In this document: piece by piece, positions 33,974 through 42,089 of the stretch
Layout of the letters: each line of letters starts with the position of its first letter
How positions within the stretch are numbered: the first letter of the stretch is position 1
Origin: Bacillus sp. RAR_GA_16
Lineage (GTDB): Bacteria; Bacillota; Bacilli; Bacillales; Guptibacillaceae
Reading direction: 5' to 3'
DNA length: 64,000 nucleotides
NCBI RefSeq assembly: GCF_020165985.1
Contig: NZ_JAIUKZ010000019.1
Coordinates: 1-64,000, forward strand
Made by a program: the position numbers and the translations under genes
Notes under the pieces: generated by a model
The model's database searches: none
Seen by the model: only the letters and a program-made list of their open reading frames with translations
What the model was told of the DNA's origin: nothing

Positions 33974-35410
33974 ATGAATCAAGATAGTAAAAAGCTAGAA
34001 ATGTATGGAGGTACATTTGGAGGGATTTTACCTTTACTTGTTTTTCTTGTTTTTTTAATTGTACTGTCTGTATTTGAGCGAGGAGGTACCCAAGCATTTT
34101 GGGCTGGAGGATGGATCGCTATAGTAATTGGTTTGTTTTTGGCTAAAAACAAAGTTACTTATAGTGAAACAATTATTAAAGGAATTGGTGATAAGAATGG
34201 TGTAATCATCATCACTGCATGGCTTTTTGCAGGTGTCTTCGGCAAACTAATGCAGGCTGGAGGTTTAGTTGATGGTCTGATATGGTTGGGCCTCGAATTG
34301 GGGGCACAAGGTGCGGTTTTTACTGCACTCGCCTTTGCAATCGCAGCAATTTTTGCCACGGGTGTAGGAACCAGCACAGGTACGGTTATCGCCTTAACCC
34401 CTGTTTTATATCCAGCTGGTATTTTCTTAGGTGCTGATCCAGCCATGCTTGCAGTCGCTATTTTGGCTGGTGGTGCATGTGGTGATAATTTATCTCCAGT
34501 ATCAGATACAACAATTGTTTCCGCTTATACCCAAGGTGCAACTATGCGTGAAGTTGTTCTAACTCGCCTTCCTCTCGTAGTAGCTGCAGGAGTAATTACG
34601 ATTATAGTTTTATTAGTAGCCGGTGGAGGTGGAGAAGTTAGAGAGCTAGCGGACATTGAACAAAATGTAAGTGCATCCGGTTTGTTGATGTTGTTAAGTT
34701 TAACTATAGTAGTAAGCGCAGCGTTATTAAATAGACATATTATAGAGGCATTAATATATGGAAATATTACGGCAGTAGTCATTGGGATGATTATCGGTAA
34801 CATACAACTAAGTAAATTATTCCATATCCCTTCTGAGCGAGGAGAATCTACAGGCTTAATTGAAGATGGAATACTGGGAGTAACTGGAGCAATAATGTTT
34901 GTTTTACTTGTTTTAGCAATAACACAGGTTTTAATCGAGAGTGGCGCAATGGCAAAACTTTTGAAATCAATAGAAAAATCAGTGGCCAAAACAGTAAGAA
35001 AAGCAGAGGCTTCTATTATATTTATAACTTTATTAGTTTCAATACCGATTGCAAATAATGCACCTGCATTAATGGTTATAGGACCTAGCTTTGTAAAACC
35101 GCTTGGGGAAAAATTCAATTTGGCGCCATCAAGAAGAGCCAATTTAATGGACTGTGCTGTAAACACAATTTTCTTTATTTTACCCTGGCATGTAGCTGTA
35201 ATTGTATGGCATAGTACATTAGTTTCAACTGCAGAGGCATATAACATACCACTTCCTTCAATATTAGTTGCGGCCTTTAACCCATATACTTGGGGCCTAT
35301 TACTAGTATTAATATTCTCTGTAATTACAGGATGGCGTCGGACATTTTCTGCAATCCAAAAAGGAGAGAAAATTCAGGAAGGAAAGAACGCCAATAAGGC
35401 TGTTTTATAG
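33974..35410 (+). CDS. NhaC-family sodium/proton antiporter (478 aa)
   Basis: About twelve membrane segments; the NhaC signatures GTSTGTVIALTPVLYPAG, LAGGACGDNLSPVSDTTIVSA and PIANNAPALMVIGPSF are clear. The ATG at 33974 is seven bases after AAGGAGG; upstream codons in the same frame are not part of the protein. The family includes NhaC proper and MleN-type malate/lactate antiporters, so it may exchange a carboxylate or sulfonate as well as ions. It follows the cysteate lyase/desulfhydrase gene in the same direction and could carry its substrate or product. Confidence 0.85.
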   Translation: MNQDSKKLEMYGGTFGGILPLLVFLVFLIVLSVFERGGTQAFWAGGWIAIVIGLFLAKNKVTYSETIIKGIGDKNGVIIITAWLFAGVFGKLMQAGGLVDGLIWLGLELGAQGAVFTALAFAIAAIFATGVGTSTGTVIALTPVLYPAGIFLGADPAMLAVAILAGGACGDNLSPVSDTTIVSAYTQGATMREVVLTRLPLVVAAGVITIIVLLVAGGGGEVRELADIEQNVSASGLLMLLSLTIVVSAALLNRHIIEALIYGNITAVVIGMIIGNIQLSKLFHIPSERGESTGLIEDGILGVTGAIMFVLLVLAITQVLIESGAMAKLLKSIEKSVAKTVRKAEASIIFITLLVSIPIANNAPALMVIGPSFVKPLGEKFNLAPSRRANLMDCAVNTIFFILPWHVAVIVWHSTLVSTAEAYNIPLPSILVAAFNPYTWGLLLVLIFSVITGWRRTFSAIQKGEKIQEGKNANKAVL

Positions 35411-35472
35411 ATCATAAAATATTTTTTACTTTAGTTAAATATTTTACACTATATAAAACTGTAAATAGATCG

Positions 35473-35522
35473 ACCTGGATGTTTCCGTCAAACTATCATT
35501 CTGTAGAAACATCCAGGTTATT
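35473..35522 (+). terminator. Terminator of the nhaC-like gene
   Basis: ACCTGGATGTTTC and GAAACATCCAGGT make a perfect 13-bp stem around a 20-base loop, then TATTCT. Confidence 0.7.
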
Positions 35523-35739
35523 CTATGGAGGATAAGACACAGGTAAAAGTCGATGTACACTAATGAGTTACTTCCGCATTTAACTATTATATCTACTAGA
35601 AATATATTTGAAAATTTATAATTATATATCTTGTAATGAAACTTATCTTCCGTATATATCCGTGTATTAGATTGAAATCTTTAAGCAATTCCCTGTATTT
35701 TTAACTTCACTTATAAACTATCATTTTACAATAACTCGT

Positions 35740-35880
35740 ATATTATCAAAAACGTTCGTTTTTGATAATATCTACAAAACTCACCTCCAATTAATCGAAA
35801 CTCCTCTACAACCAGTATCAAAAACCATCTCATAATCAAAGTTTCAATATGTACTACCGTTAACCTTTTTGATAATATAG
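35740..35880. repeat. Putative resolution (res) site of the adjacent resolvase
   Basis: ATATTATCAAAAACG and CGTTTTTGATAATAT, separated by TT, form a perfect 32-base palindrome at 35740-35771. Further half-sites occur at about 35815 (TATCAAAAAC) and 35867 (TTTTTGATAATAT), all within 150 bases of the resolvase start. Several inverted 12-base half-sites directly upstream of the gene is how Tn3-type res sites are built; the same sites would also autoregulate the gene. Confidence 0.65.
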
Positions 35881-35911
35881 AAGTACCAACAATCGAAAAG
35901 GGGAGACCATC

Positions 35912-36472
35912 ATGTTATTTGGATATGCGCGAGTCAGCACGAAGGACCAAAACTTACATATGCAATTCGATGCGTTACAAAAATACGGAGTCGATGAGAA
36001 GAACATCTACTCGGAGAAAATTACCGGAACGAAGAAGGACCGTCCGGCCTTTACAGATATGTTGAAGTATCTGAGAGAAGGGGACACGGTTGTCGTTTAC
36101 AAGCTCGATCGGATCGGTCGGAGCACGAAGCATCTGGTCGACCTGATCAACGACTTTCAGGAGAAGGGTATCAACTTTGTTTCCATCAACGAAAACATCG
36201 ATACAACTACGGCCATGGGAAAGCTCGTGTTTACGATTTTCAGTGGACTTGCGCAATTTGAGCGCGACATCATCTCAGAACGCACAAAGTCGGGGTTGGA
36301 TGCAGCGAGAGCTAGAGGGCGAAAGGGAGGAAGACCCAAAAAAGACCAATCCAAGTTGGACATGGCCTTTCGGATGTATGATAGCAAAGAGTATAGTATC
36401 CAGGAGATGTTGGATGCAACTGGAGTTAGCAGGGCAACTTTTTATAGGTATTTAGAAAAACGAAGTAGTTGA
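35912..36472 (+). CDS. Serine recombinase, resolvase/invertase family (186 aa)
   Basis: Small serine recombinase: catalytic Ser9 in GYARVSTKDQNL, VVYKLDRIGRS, the catalytic FSGLAQFERDIISERTKSGL block, and a C-terminal Hin-type helix-turn-helix (YSIQEMLDATGVSRATFYRYL). Full length for the family. ATG after AAAAGGGGAGA. Its codon use (GC-richer, with many GTC/GAC codons) differs from nearby genes, a sign of transfer. No transposase accompanies it, so it may be a leftover from a Tn3-like transposon or a plasmid resolution module. Confidence 0.9.
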   Translation: MLFGYARVSTKDQNLHMQFDALQKYGVDEKNIYSEKITGTKKDRPAFTDMLKYLREGDTVVVYKLDRIGRSTKHLVDLINDFQEKGINFVSINENIDTTTAMGKLVFTIFSGLAQFERDIISERTKSGLDAARARGRKGGRPKKDQSKLDMAFRMYDSKEYSIQEMLDATGVSRATFYRYLEKRSS

Positions 36473-36600
36473 TATTAACATAGGGAGGGTTCCATCTACA
36501 ATTGGAGCATTCGAAGAGAGAAGATATTAATTCATCTTCTGAAAAGAAAAGTTATGAATTTACTTCGTATAATTGAAGTCTTCCATTAACATTAAATTAA

Positions 36601-38097
36601 CTACTGTTTCCATTCATCATCAATTTGATCTATAGAGATTTTTGCTATTAATGTTTCTCCACGATTTTTTGATAAAATCGTTTCATTCTGATGTATTCCT
36701 AATGACAAATAAATTATTGCAGCTCTTGCTAATTTTAAAATCCTTAGTGTTTTATCAAAAAGGTCACTTCTATTTATCTCATCTAAACTTGTAATTTCAC
36801 TATATGAAAATGCGTCATCATAAATTGAAATAAACTTATGTTCTAAGTGATTTCTTAATTCATCCAAGTCGGTTGAATCTGGCTCCATTACTTCTCTATA
36901 TTCCAAATTTCCTTTATAAAAAAAGTCTTTCGAAAGCCAAAATAATCCCTTTAGTGGTAAATTGTTTTCTATGTTAATTTGATCTCTAATTTCAAGTTTC
37001 TTTGCTCTTGAGTTCTTATACCATATTGATTTAAAAGAGACTCCTTTTTCATTTAAATCCTTAATTTCAAAATACTTGTAAAGAAAAAAACCGATTTTAT
37101 CAAAAATTGAGTAAATACTTCTAAAAGCGACTTTAAGCGTTTGGATCGAAAGACCATAGGATTGATAATCCAAAGTATTGTAAAGTGATGTTTGTTTATC
37201 TGAAAAATGAGTTTGGAGAATTGTACTTTCATATAAAAACCATCTTGCACTAACGTACTCTTGTTTTATCTGGTTTATATAAGAATGATAAATGGGATAG
37301 CTATCCTCTAAAGGAACGACAATACTAGGTAATCCAAGGATGTCTCTATCTGCACTCCACGAATTGTTAATATCATTTAAAGGATTGAGGAATAAAGTAT
37401 GATCAAGACACCATTTTCTATAATCTTCTTCTTCTTTAGAATAGATAGATTTTTCGAAGTCTGGTTTATCAAATAAAAATTCTTCATGATACAAATTTTC
37501 TAAGTGGTTTTTATTATCAGAGAAAATTTGGAGAGCTTCCGATGAGTGAAGAAATTGTTTAAAGTCCAATGCATAGGAAAAGCGATGGTATGCAGCTTTA
37601 CGTAAAATATGTTTATGTCCATCCTCATATAGTAAATTGGCATAACATAAGTAACCTAAACCCATATTTCCTGATGCCATAGGGAAGGGTTTTTCATTAA
37701 ATAATAGGTCTGCTCTTTTCCAGAGTTCAATTGCTTCGATAAATCTTCCTACATGATCAAGTTCATTTGCTAAATTCGTTATTATAGAAGAAAGGAATTC
37801 TGGGTGGATTTCTAAGGGATTTCCATGACTCAAAGAAGATCGGAATGAATGAATTATTCTTTCTTGTAAATGATTTATTTCCTCATTTACTCTTAGCGAA
37901 TTCTCCAGCAATAGTAATCTTTTCAACATACTTAGGTGATTAGCTTTAATATAATATAAAATACAAAGATCTTTCAGGTTATCCTCATTTTCTGATATGT
38001 AAATTTCTAATTCGTTATCTAAAAATGTTTGAATTTCTTTTGGATTAGCTCGGTCTAATCTCTCATCTGCTTCCTTTAATAAGATTTCAATAGACAT
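36601..38097 (-). CDS. LA2681-like HEPN-domain protein with helical-repeat N-terminus (498 aa)
   Basis: The N-terminal 230 residues look like TPR-type helical repeats (FIEAIELWKRADLLFNEKPF, GNMGLGYLCYANLLYEDG). The C-terminal half has the LA2681-type HEPN features: FRSIYSIFDKIGFFLYKYFEI, KGLFWLSKDFF, and ELRNHLEHKF (around residue 412), which holds the R-x4-H catalytic motif of HEPN ribonucleases. Such proteins are suspected to be RNA-cutting effectors of abortive infection. It starts at ATG after GGAGGGG. Codons are very AT-rich. Single gene, with no obvious antitoxin beside it. Confidence 0.65.
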   Translation of the reverse strand: MSIEILLKEADERLDRANPKEIQTFLDNELEIYISENEDNLKDLCILYYIKANHLSMLKRLLLLENSLRVNEEINHLQERIIHSFRSSLSHGNPLEIHPEFLSSIITNLANELDHVGRFIEAIELWKRADLLFNEKPFPMASGNMGLGYLCYANLLYEDGHKHILRKAAYHRFSYALDFKQFLHSSEALQIFSDNKNHLENLYHEEFLFDKPDFEKSIYSKEEEDYRKWCLDHTLFLNPLNDINNSWSADRDILGLPSIVVPLEDSYPIYHSYINQIKQEYVSARWFLYESTILQTHFSDKQTSLYNTLDYQSYGLSIQTLKVAFRSIYSIFDKIGFFLYKYFEIKDLNEKGVSFKSIWYKNSRAKKLEIRDQINIENNLPLKGLFWLSKDFFYKGNLEYREVMEPDSTDLDELRNHLEHKFISIYDDAFSYSEITSLDEINRSDLFDKTLRILKLARAAIIYLSLGIHQNETILSKNRGETLIAKISIDQIDDEWKQ

Positions 38098-38383
38098 CGA
38101 TAACCCCTCCTGTAAAATTCGTAGGCAATTGTGAAAAGTAAAATAAGTTTAGCTAAAGGAAAAATATTTAATGGAAGTTGGTAAATTGTTCGATTTTCTC
38201 CTGTGAATGATTTAAATTACACCCCTCTGTTAGAAATCAAGTAATTCTCACATGAAAAGTTACAGGTTAATTTGAATTATATCGATAGGCGATTATACGA
38301 TCGATTCATAATTGCAGAAGACATCAAACCAAACATACAAATATAATGTGTTGTACTTTATCTTATAAATAATGCTGAATCTA
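38098..38383. other. Intergenic region, nothing recognised
   Basis: AT-rich. It contains the upstream region of the HEPN gene; no clear promoter or repeat seen. Confidence 0.3.
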
Positions 38384-38917
38384 TCATGGTGTTCCGTATT
38401 CCTTCTTCGCTTCACTTACTAATTTTTCAGCAGTATCAATATTATTTTGTATGTAAATAAATTCTTGTTCAGAAAAATCCTTAGAAGAGCTTTTTTTCGA
38501 AATTAATTTAAATGTCTTATACACATGTACAACATATACTAAATCATCAGTTGGTGTAGTTAAAAGTAGTGTAGATGCTTTTTTATATTCTTCATATGAA
38601 AACGACGTGTTTAGATTGATTGTAAAAATACCTTGAGCTCTTGCATTTTCATAACTAGGAGCATGAATAAAATTGTTTAGTCTACTAGTGTTCTTTAATA
38701 TACTTATATTATCCTCTATTTCTTCTGATAAAAAAGTTTTAATAATAGCTTCACTTAATCTCTTCTTTTCTAGTATTTCGACTTTTCTTTCCTTTTTATA
38801 CAGATTTTCTTGTTTATCAAAACGTTTCTGCTCAACCTTTATTTGATTCTTAATTGCCAAAAAAGTAGCTCCGCCACTTATTGCGCCCCCTAATAATGCA
38901 AATATTGCTTCAATCAT
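38384..38917 (-). CDS. Hypothetical protein with one N-terminal membrane helix (177 aa)
   Basis: The ATG at complement 38915-38917, five bases after GGGGGG, is preferred to an upstream reading. Residues 2-20 (IEAIFALLGGAISGGATFL) form a membrane helix, followed by a basic coiled-coil stretch (QKRFDKQENLYKKERKVEIL) and a mixed alpha domain. No catalytic motif recognised. It is downstream of a tiny peptide gene with its own terminator on the same strand. Confidence 0.5.
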   Translation of the reverse strand: MIEAIFALLGGAISGGATFLAIKNQIKVEQKRFDKQENLYKKERKVEILEKKRLSEAIIKTFLSEEIEDNISILKNTSRLNNFIHAPSYENARAQGIFTINLNTSFSYEEYKKASTLLLTTPTDDLVYVVHVYKTFKLISKKSSSKDFSEQEFIYIQNNIDTAEKLVSEAKKEYGTP

Positions 38918-38950
38918 TTTTTGCCCCCCTATTAAGTTTTGAATTAAAAC

Positions 38951-38984
38951 AAAAACCTCTCCCCTGTTACAGGAAGAGGTTTTT
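38951..38984 (-). terminator. Terminator of the small peptide gene
   Basis: AAAAACCTCT and AGAGGTTTTT, with a 14-base loop; on the minus strand TTTTTGTTTT follows. The peptide's stop codon lies inside the loop. Confidence 0.7.
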
Positions 38985-39074
38985 GATAGCAACTATCAAA
39001 TTCATGACAGTCACTATTGCGGCCATATCGATTTTTACATCGAATTTGACCTTTAGCGAGAAATTAATTCGCAT
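38967..39074 (-). CDS. Small hydrophobic peptide, possible type I toxin (35 aa)
   Basis: ATG (complement of 39072-39074) follows GGAGAAAGAG. The peptide has a basic/polar start (MRINFSLKVKFDVKID) and a hydrophobic end (MAAIVTVMNLIVAIKNLFL) able to span a membrane, and its stop is in the loop of a strong terminator. Compact peptide-plus-terminator units of this kind are typical of type I toxin-antitoxin loci in Bacillus, though I recognise no named family and cannot demonstrate an antisense RNA. Confidence 0.4.
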   Translation of the reverse strand: MRINFSLKVKFDVKIDMAAIVTVMNLIVAIKNLFL

Positions 39075-39405
39075 ATGAATCTCTTTCTCCAGAGGGCAGA
39101 TTTGTACCCATCCGTCGAAAAACGTATGGCTACCCCCTGCTGGAACTATCTTTCTCTTTAATTATATCACGACTTTCAAAATTTGGAAGTTGAAAAACGT
39201 TTTCAAACTAAAAAGCCCCTCCTTTACAGGAAGTAGCCTTGCACTCAAGAGGAGGAGAATTCAACTTTATATCAACTATGTGAACTAAATCATAGGTTAT
39301 ACACTTTTAAATTTCGTGTATAATATCAATTTTGCGAATAGTTTATATAGATATGATATACTTACTAATAATGGTATTTAAAGGTCTGATCTATGGAGGG
39401 GTTAT
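39075..39405. other. Leader and promoter region of the peptide and of the 570-aa protein
   Basis: Contains a second hairpin (about 39211-39240, with CCCCTCC/GGAAG arms and T/A-runs) and the AAACGTTTTCAAAC stretch. It could include an antisense RNA for the peptide; no promoter pair stood out. Confidence 0.3.
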
Positions 39406-41118
39406 TTGTCTAAACAGGTGATTGAAGATGGTTTTTATAATGTATTTTATATGTTTGAGTTATTTGAACACAAAAATACTAGACGTGATATGAGAAGCTA
39501 TATAGAATTATTGAAAAATTTGGCAGATACAAACCTAGTGATTTCTTCTGAAACACAAGAAAAAGAAGTTGATTTCATGCCTTTTTTTTACCAAGAATTA
39601 AAAAACAGGAAAGAAACATATAGAAATAAAAAGATCAAGAAAGAAGCAGCTCCAGCATATATTGCAAGAGATATTAAGCAAGTTGCAGAAAAGCCTTCAG
39701 TTACAATTCACCCTAATATGATTGAAATAGAAGATGATTTAGATGACGAATTAGAAGTTTCACAAGTATTATATCTTAATCAATTAGTAGTAACATATCA
39801 ACTTGAAGAAACACACACAGGATTAGCTACAAAAAATTATAAAAATAGATTCCTTCTATTTCCAGCTAAGGTAGTTTTGCAAGATAACACTTCGATGTAT
39901 TTAGGAGTTTATCTAACTATATTCAAGCATGGTTTTGCTATGTTACAGATTACTACACAATTAAATAATATAGATATTGATGGAATTAATTCAACTATGT
40001 GGGACTTGGCATTCAAAAGAGTATATATGCCAGAATTTCTATTTAAAAATAATGAGTCATTAGTATTGAGTAAGAAAGCAAGATGTAATGACATAGCCGA
40101 TATTATCAAAGTTTATAATGACTATATACATAAGCAAACTGGTTATACTATTGGTTACCCAGGAATTAATTTCTATAATCTATCTATCTCTAAGTGCACA
40201 GATCAACCCAATGATTATTCAAAAGGTAGTAATATAAGTGACAGATTTAAACAAGATATATATAAACTGCTTTTTTCACCAATTCATGAGCACAACTTAA
40301 AGCCGAAAGATGAAATAGATGATATCATCTCTAAGAAATTCTTCTCGTTTTCCAATAACTTCAGATTGTATGCAGCCTCCAATAGAAGTATTAGTGCTTA
40401 TACTAAGAAGTTCCTTAGCCATTTTGAAGAAAAAGACAGTGAGGAACTCAATATTATCTGTCAGAACACTTCTATAGGAGGAATTATTAATGCAATAGAA
40501 ATCTTATTACTGAAAAGAATAACCCAGCTTAAATATTTCGTTTACGAATTAAATGATTTATCTTCTCTTAAATCTTTAATTCAGCTTAACATTAATGAGA
40601 ACACGAATTATATACATGAATTTTCTAGGTTTTTTTACGTATATGGAACAGTAAGAGAATTGACTGAATTCTTGAATGAGGCCTGTGAAGAATTCATGCA
40701 AAATAACTTAGTTAATGAGAGGAAAACAAGAATTGAAAAGTTGATTAACCTAAAGAAAGAACGTTATGTAGCCAACTTTTCAGTACTTGGAGCAATACTT
40801 ACAGTTGCTATAACCTTAATCCTCTCGCTCCCGACACTAGAGCAGTTAATAAAATTATTAGGGATAGATAATAGTAAATTGTTGCCTACTTACATCACTG
40901 TTAATTCAATTTTTATATTAGTAGTGCTCTTTGTTGCACGTGATCAAGTTTCGGAAAATTTTAAGAGGTTAAATTACATTACCTTCCCCAAAGTGGTGAG
41001 CAAGTATTATAAGTATTCTACTTACTTATATTTGAAATTTTATTCCTTTTTTTATTTTATAGATACCGATGTAAAAATTATTTTTAAAAGTATTATCAAC
41101 AAATTGAAGTCTTCGTAA
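39406..41118 (+). CDS. Unrecognised protein with two C-terminal membrane helices (570 aa)
   Basis: The start is a TTG at 39406, six bases after GGAGG. The long cytosolic part (1-455) has an acidic segment (IEDDLDDELEV) near residue 110 and no motif I recognise. Two hydrophobic helices at about 464-485 (VLGAILTVAITLILSL) and 504-522 (ITVNSIFILVVLFVA) precede a basic tail. Very AT-rich codons, unlike the resolvase and XerS. Its place between a HEPN protein and a MntA-HepT module suggests a defence-related, membrane-acting protein, but no function can be claimed. Confidence 0.55.
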   Translation: MSKQVIEDGFYNVFYMFELFEHKNTRRDMRSYIELLKNLADTNLVISSETQEKEVDFMPFFYQELKNRKETYRNKKIKKEAAPAYIARDIKQVAEKPSVTIHPNMIEIEDDLDDELEVSQVLYLNQLVVTYQLEETHTGLATKNYKNRFLLFPAKVVLQDNTSMYLGVYLTIFKHGFAMLQITTQLNNIDIDGINSTMWDLAFKRVYMPEFLFKNNESLVLSKKARCNDIADIIKVYNDYIHKQTGYTIGYPGINFYNLSISKCTDQPNDYSKGSNISDRFKQDIYKLLFSPIHEHNLKPKDEIDDIISKKFFSFSNNFRLYAASNRSISAYTKKFLSHFEEKDSEELNIICQNTSIGGIINAIEILLLKRITQLKYFVYELNDLSSLKSLIQLNINENTNYIHEFSRFFYVYGTVRELTEFLNEACEEFMQNNLVNERKTRIEKLINLKKERYVANFSVLGAILTVAITLILSLPTLEQLIKLLGIDNSKLLPTYITVNSIFILVVLFVARDQVSENFKRLNYITFPKVVSKYYKYSTYLYLKFYSFFYFIDTDVKIIFKSIINKLKSS

Positions 41119-41202
41119 AAAACTGCATTATACGAAAAGTTATTATGAAATCAAATAAAGGTTTGCTATGATATGGATAACTAATTAATGGAGGTGTTTC
41201 TT

Positions 41203-41610
41203 TTGGACAATACCATGCTTAAGGAAGTCGTAAATGTATTGAAAACTTCAGTTTCACCTCAATTAATTTATCTGTTCGGATCTGCTGCTAAAGGAACATC
41301 CCATTTAGAAAGCGATTTAGATATTGCATTTCTTTCACCTGTTACCTTGGATGAATATGAGGTCTTTATGTTAGCTCAGCAGATTGCATCCAAGATAAAT
41401 CGAGATGTTGATCTTGTTGATTTGCGAAAAGCCTCAACTGTTTTTCAAGGGCAGATTGTGACAACAGGGAAAATTATATACTCTACCGATGAACAAACAC
41501 GGATGAATTATGAGATGAAGGTTTTAAAGATGTACGCTAAATTAGGAGAAGAACGTAAATTGATCATTGATGACATTGAGGAAAGTGGGACGGTATTTAA
41601 TGAAGAATGA
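41203..41610 (+). CDS. mntA: MntA-type nucleotidyltransferase antitoxin (135 aa)
   Basis: Minimal nucleotidyltransferase: LFGSAAKGTSHLESDLDIAFL contains GS (26-27) and the two catalytic aspartates D38 and D40. In type VII systems MntA silences HepT by adding AMP to a tyrosine near the HEPN motif. The TTG start at 41203 is eight bases after GGAGGTG; the ATG at 41188 lies within the ribosome site. It overlaps hepT by 11 bases. Confidence 0.88.
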   Translation: MDNTMLKEVVNVLKTSVSPQLIYLFGSAAKGTSHLESDLDIAFLSPVTLDEYEVFMLAQQIASKINRDVDLVDLRKASTVFQGQIVTTGKIIYSTDEQTRMNYEMKVLKMYAKLGEERKLIIDDIEESGTVFNEE

Positions 41611-42004
41611 CGTTATTTTAAACAAAATCAGTATTATCGAGCGCTGTGTTCATCGGATTCGAGAAGAATACGATGATCAACCGGCAAATTTGAACAACTT
41701 CACAAAACAAGATTCCATCATTCTAAATTTACAAAGAGCTTGTGAAGCGAGCATTGACCTAGCAATGCATATCGTAGCTGAGAAGAAGCTTGGCCTACCT
41801 CAAAATAGTCGTGATGCATTTACTTTTCTTGAAAAAGAAGAGGTGATCTCCTCTCCCCTTAGTCAAAAAATGAAGGCAATGGTCGGATTCCGAAACATTG
41901 CCGTCCATGATTACCAGGAAGTGAATCTCGTTATCTTACAGAAGATCCTTGAGGATCATCTTGTTGACTTTATGGAGTATACTAAAACGGTCTTAGCTTT
42001 TTAA
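41600..42004 (+). CDS. hepT: HepT-type HEPN ribonuclease toxin (134 aa)
   Basis: HEPN fold with the full R-x4-H-x-Y motif (R98, H103, Y105 in FRNIAVHDY). ATG at 41600 inside the end of mntA. Helical throughout, length typical of HepT. With MntA it forms a complete type VII toxin-antitoxin pair; Y105 is the residue expected to be AMPylated. The motif is intact, so the toxin is presumably active when released. Confidence 0.88.
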   Translation: MKNDVILNKISIIERCVHRIREEYDDQPANLNNFTKQDSIILNLQRACEASIDLAMHIVAEKKLGLPQNSRDAFTFLEKEEVISSPLSQKMKAMVGFRNIAVHDYQEVNLVILQKILEDHLVDFMEYTKTVLAF

Positions 42005-42089
42005 TTGCTCATAACATTTGAAGTTTAGCATCATATTCTTAGGGATGAATTATCGACAAGTTATATTATGCTTAGGAGGAAGGTTATCT

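Noticed and set aside
34525-35247. 240-codon open frame on the minus strand inside the NhaC gene
   Set aside because: It is antisense to membrane helices of a clearly recognised antiporter and has no translation signals.
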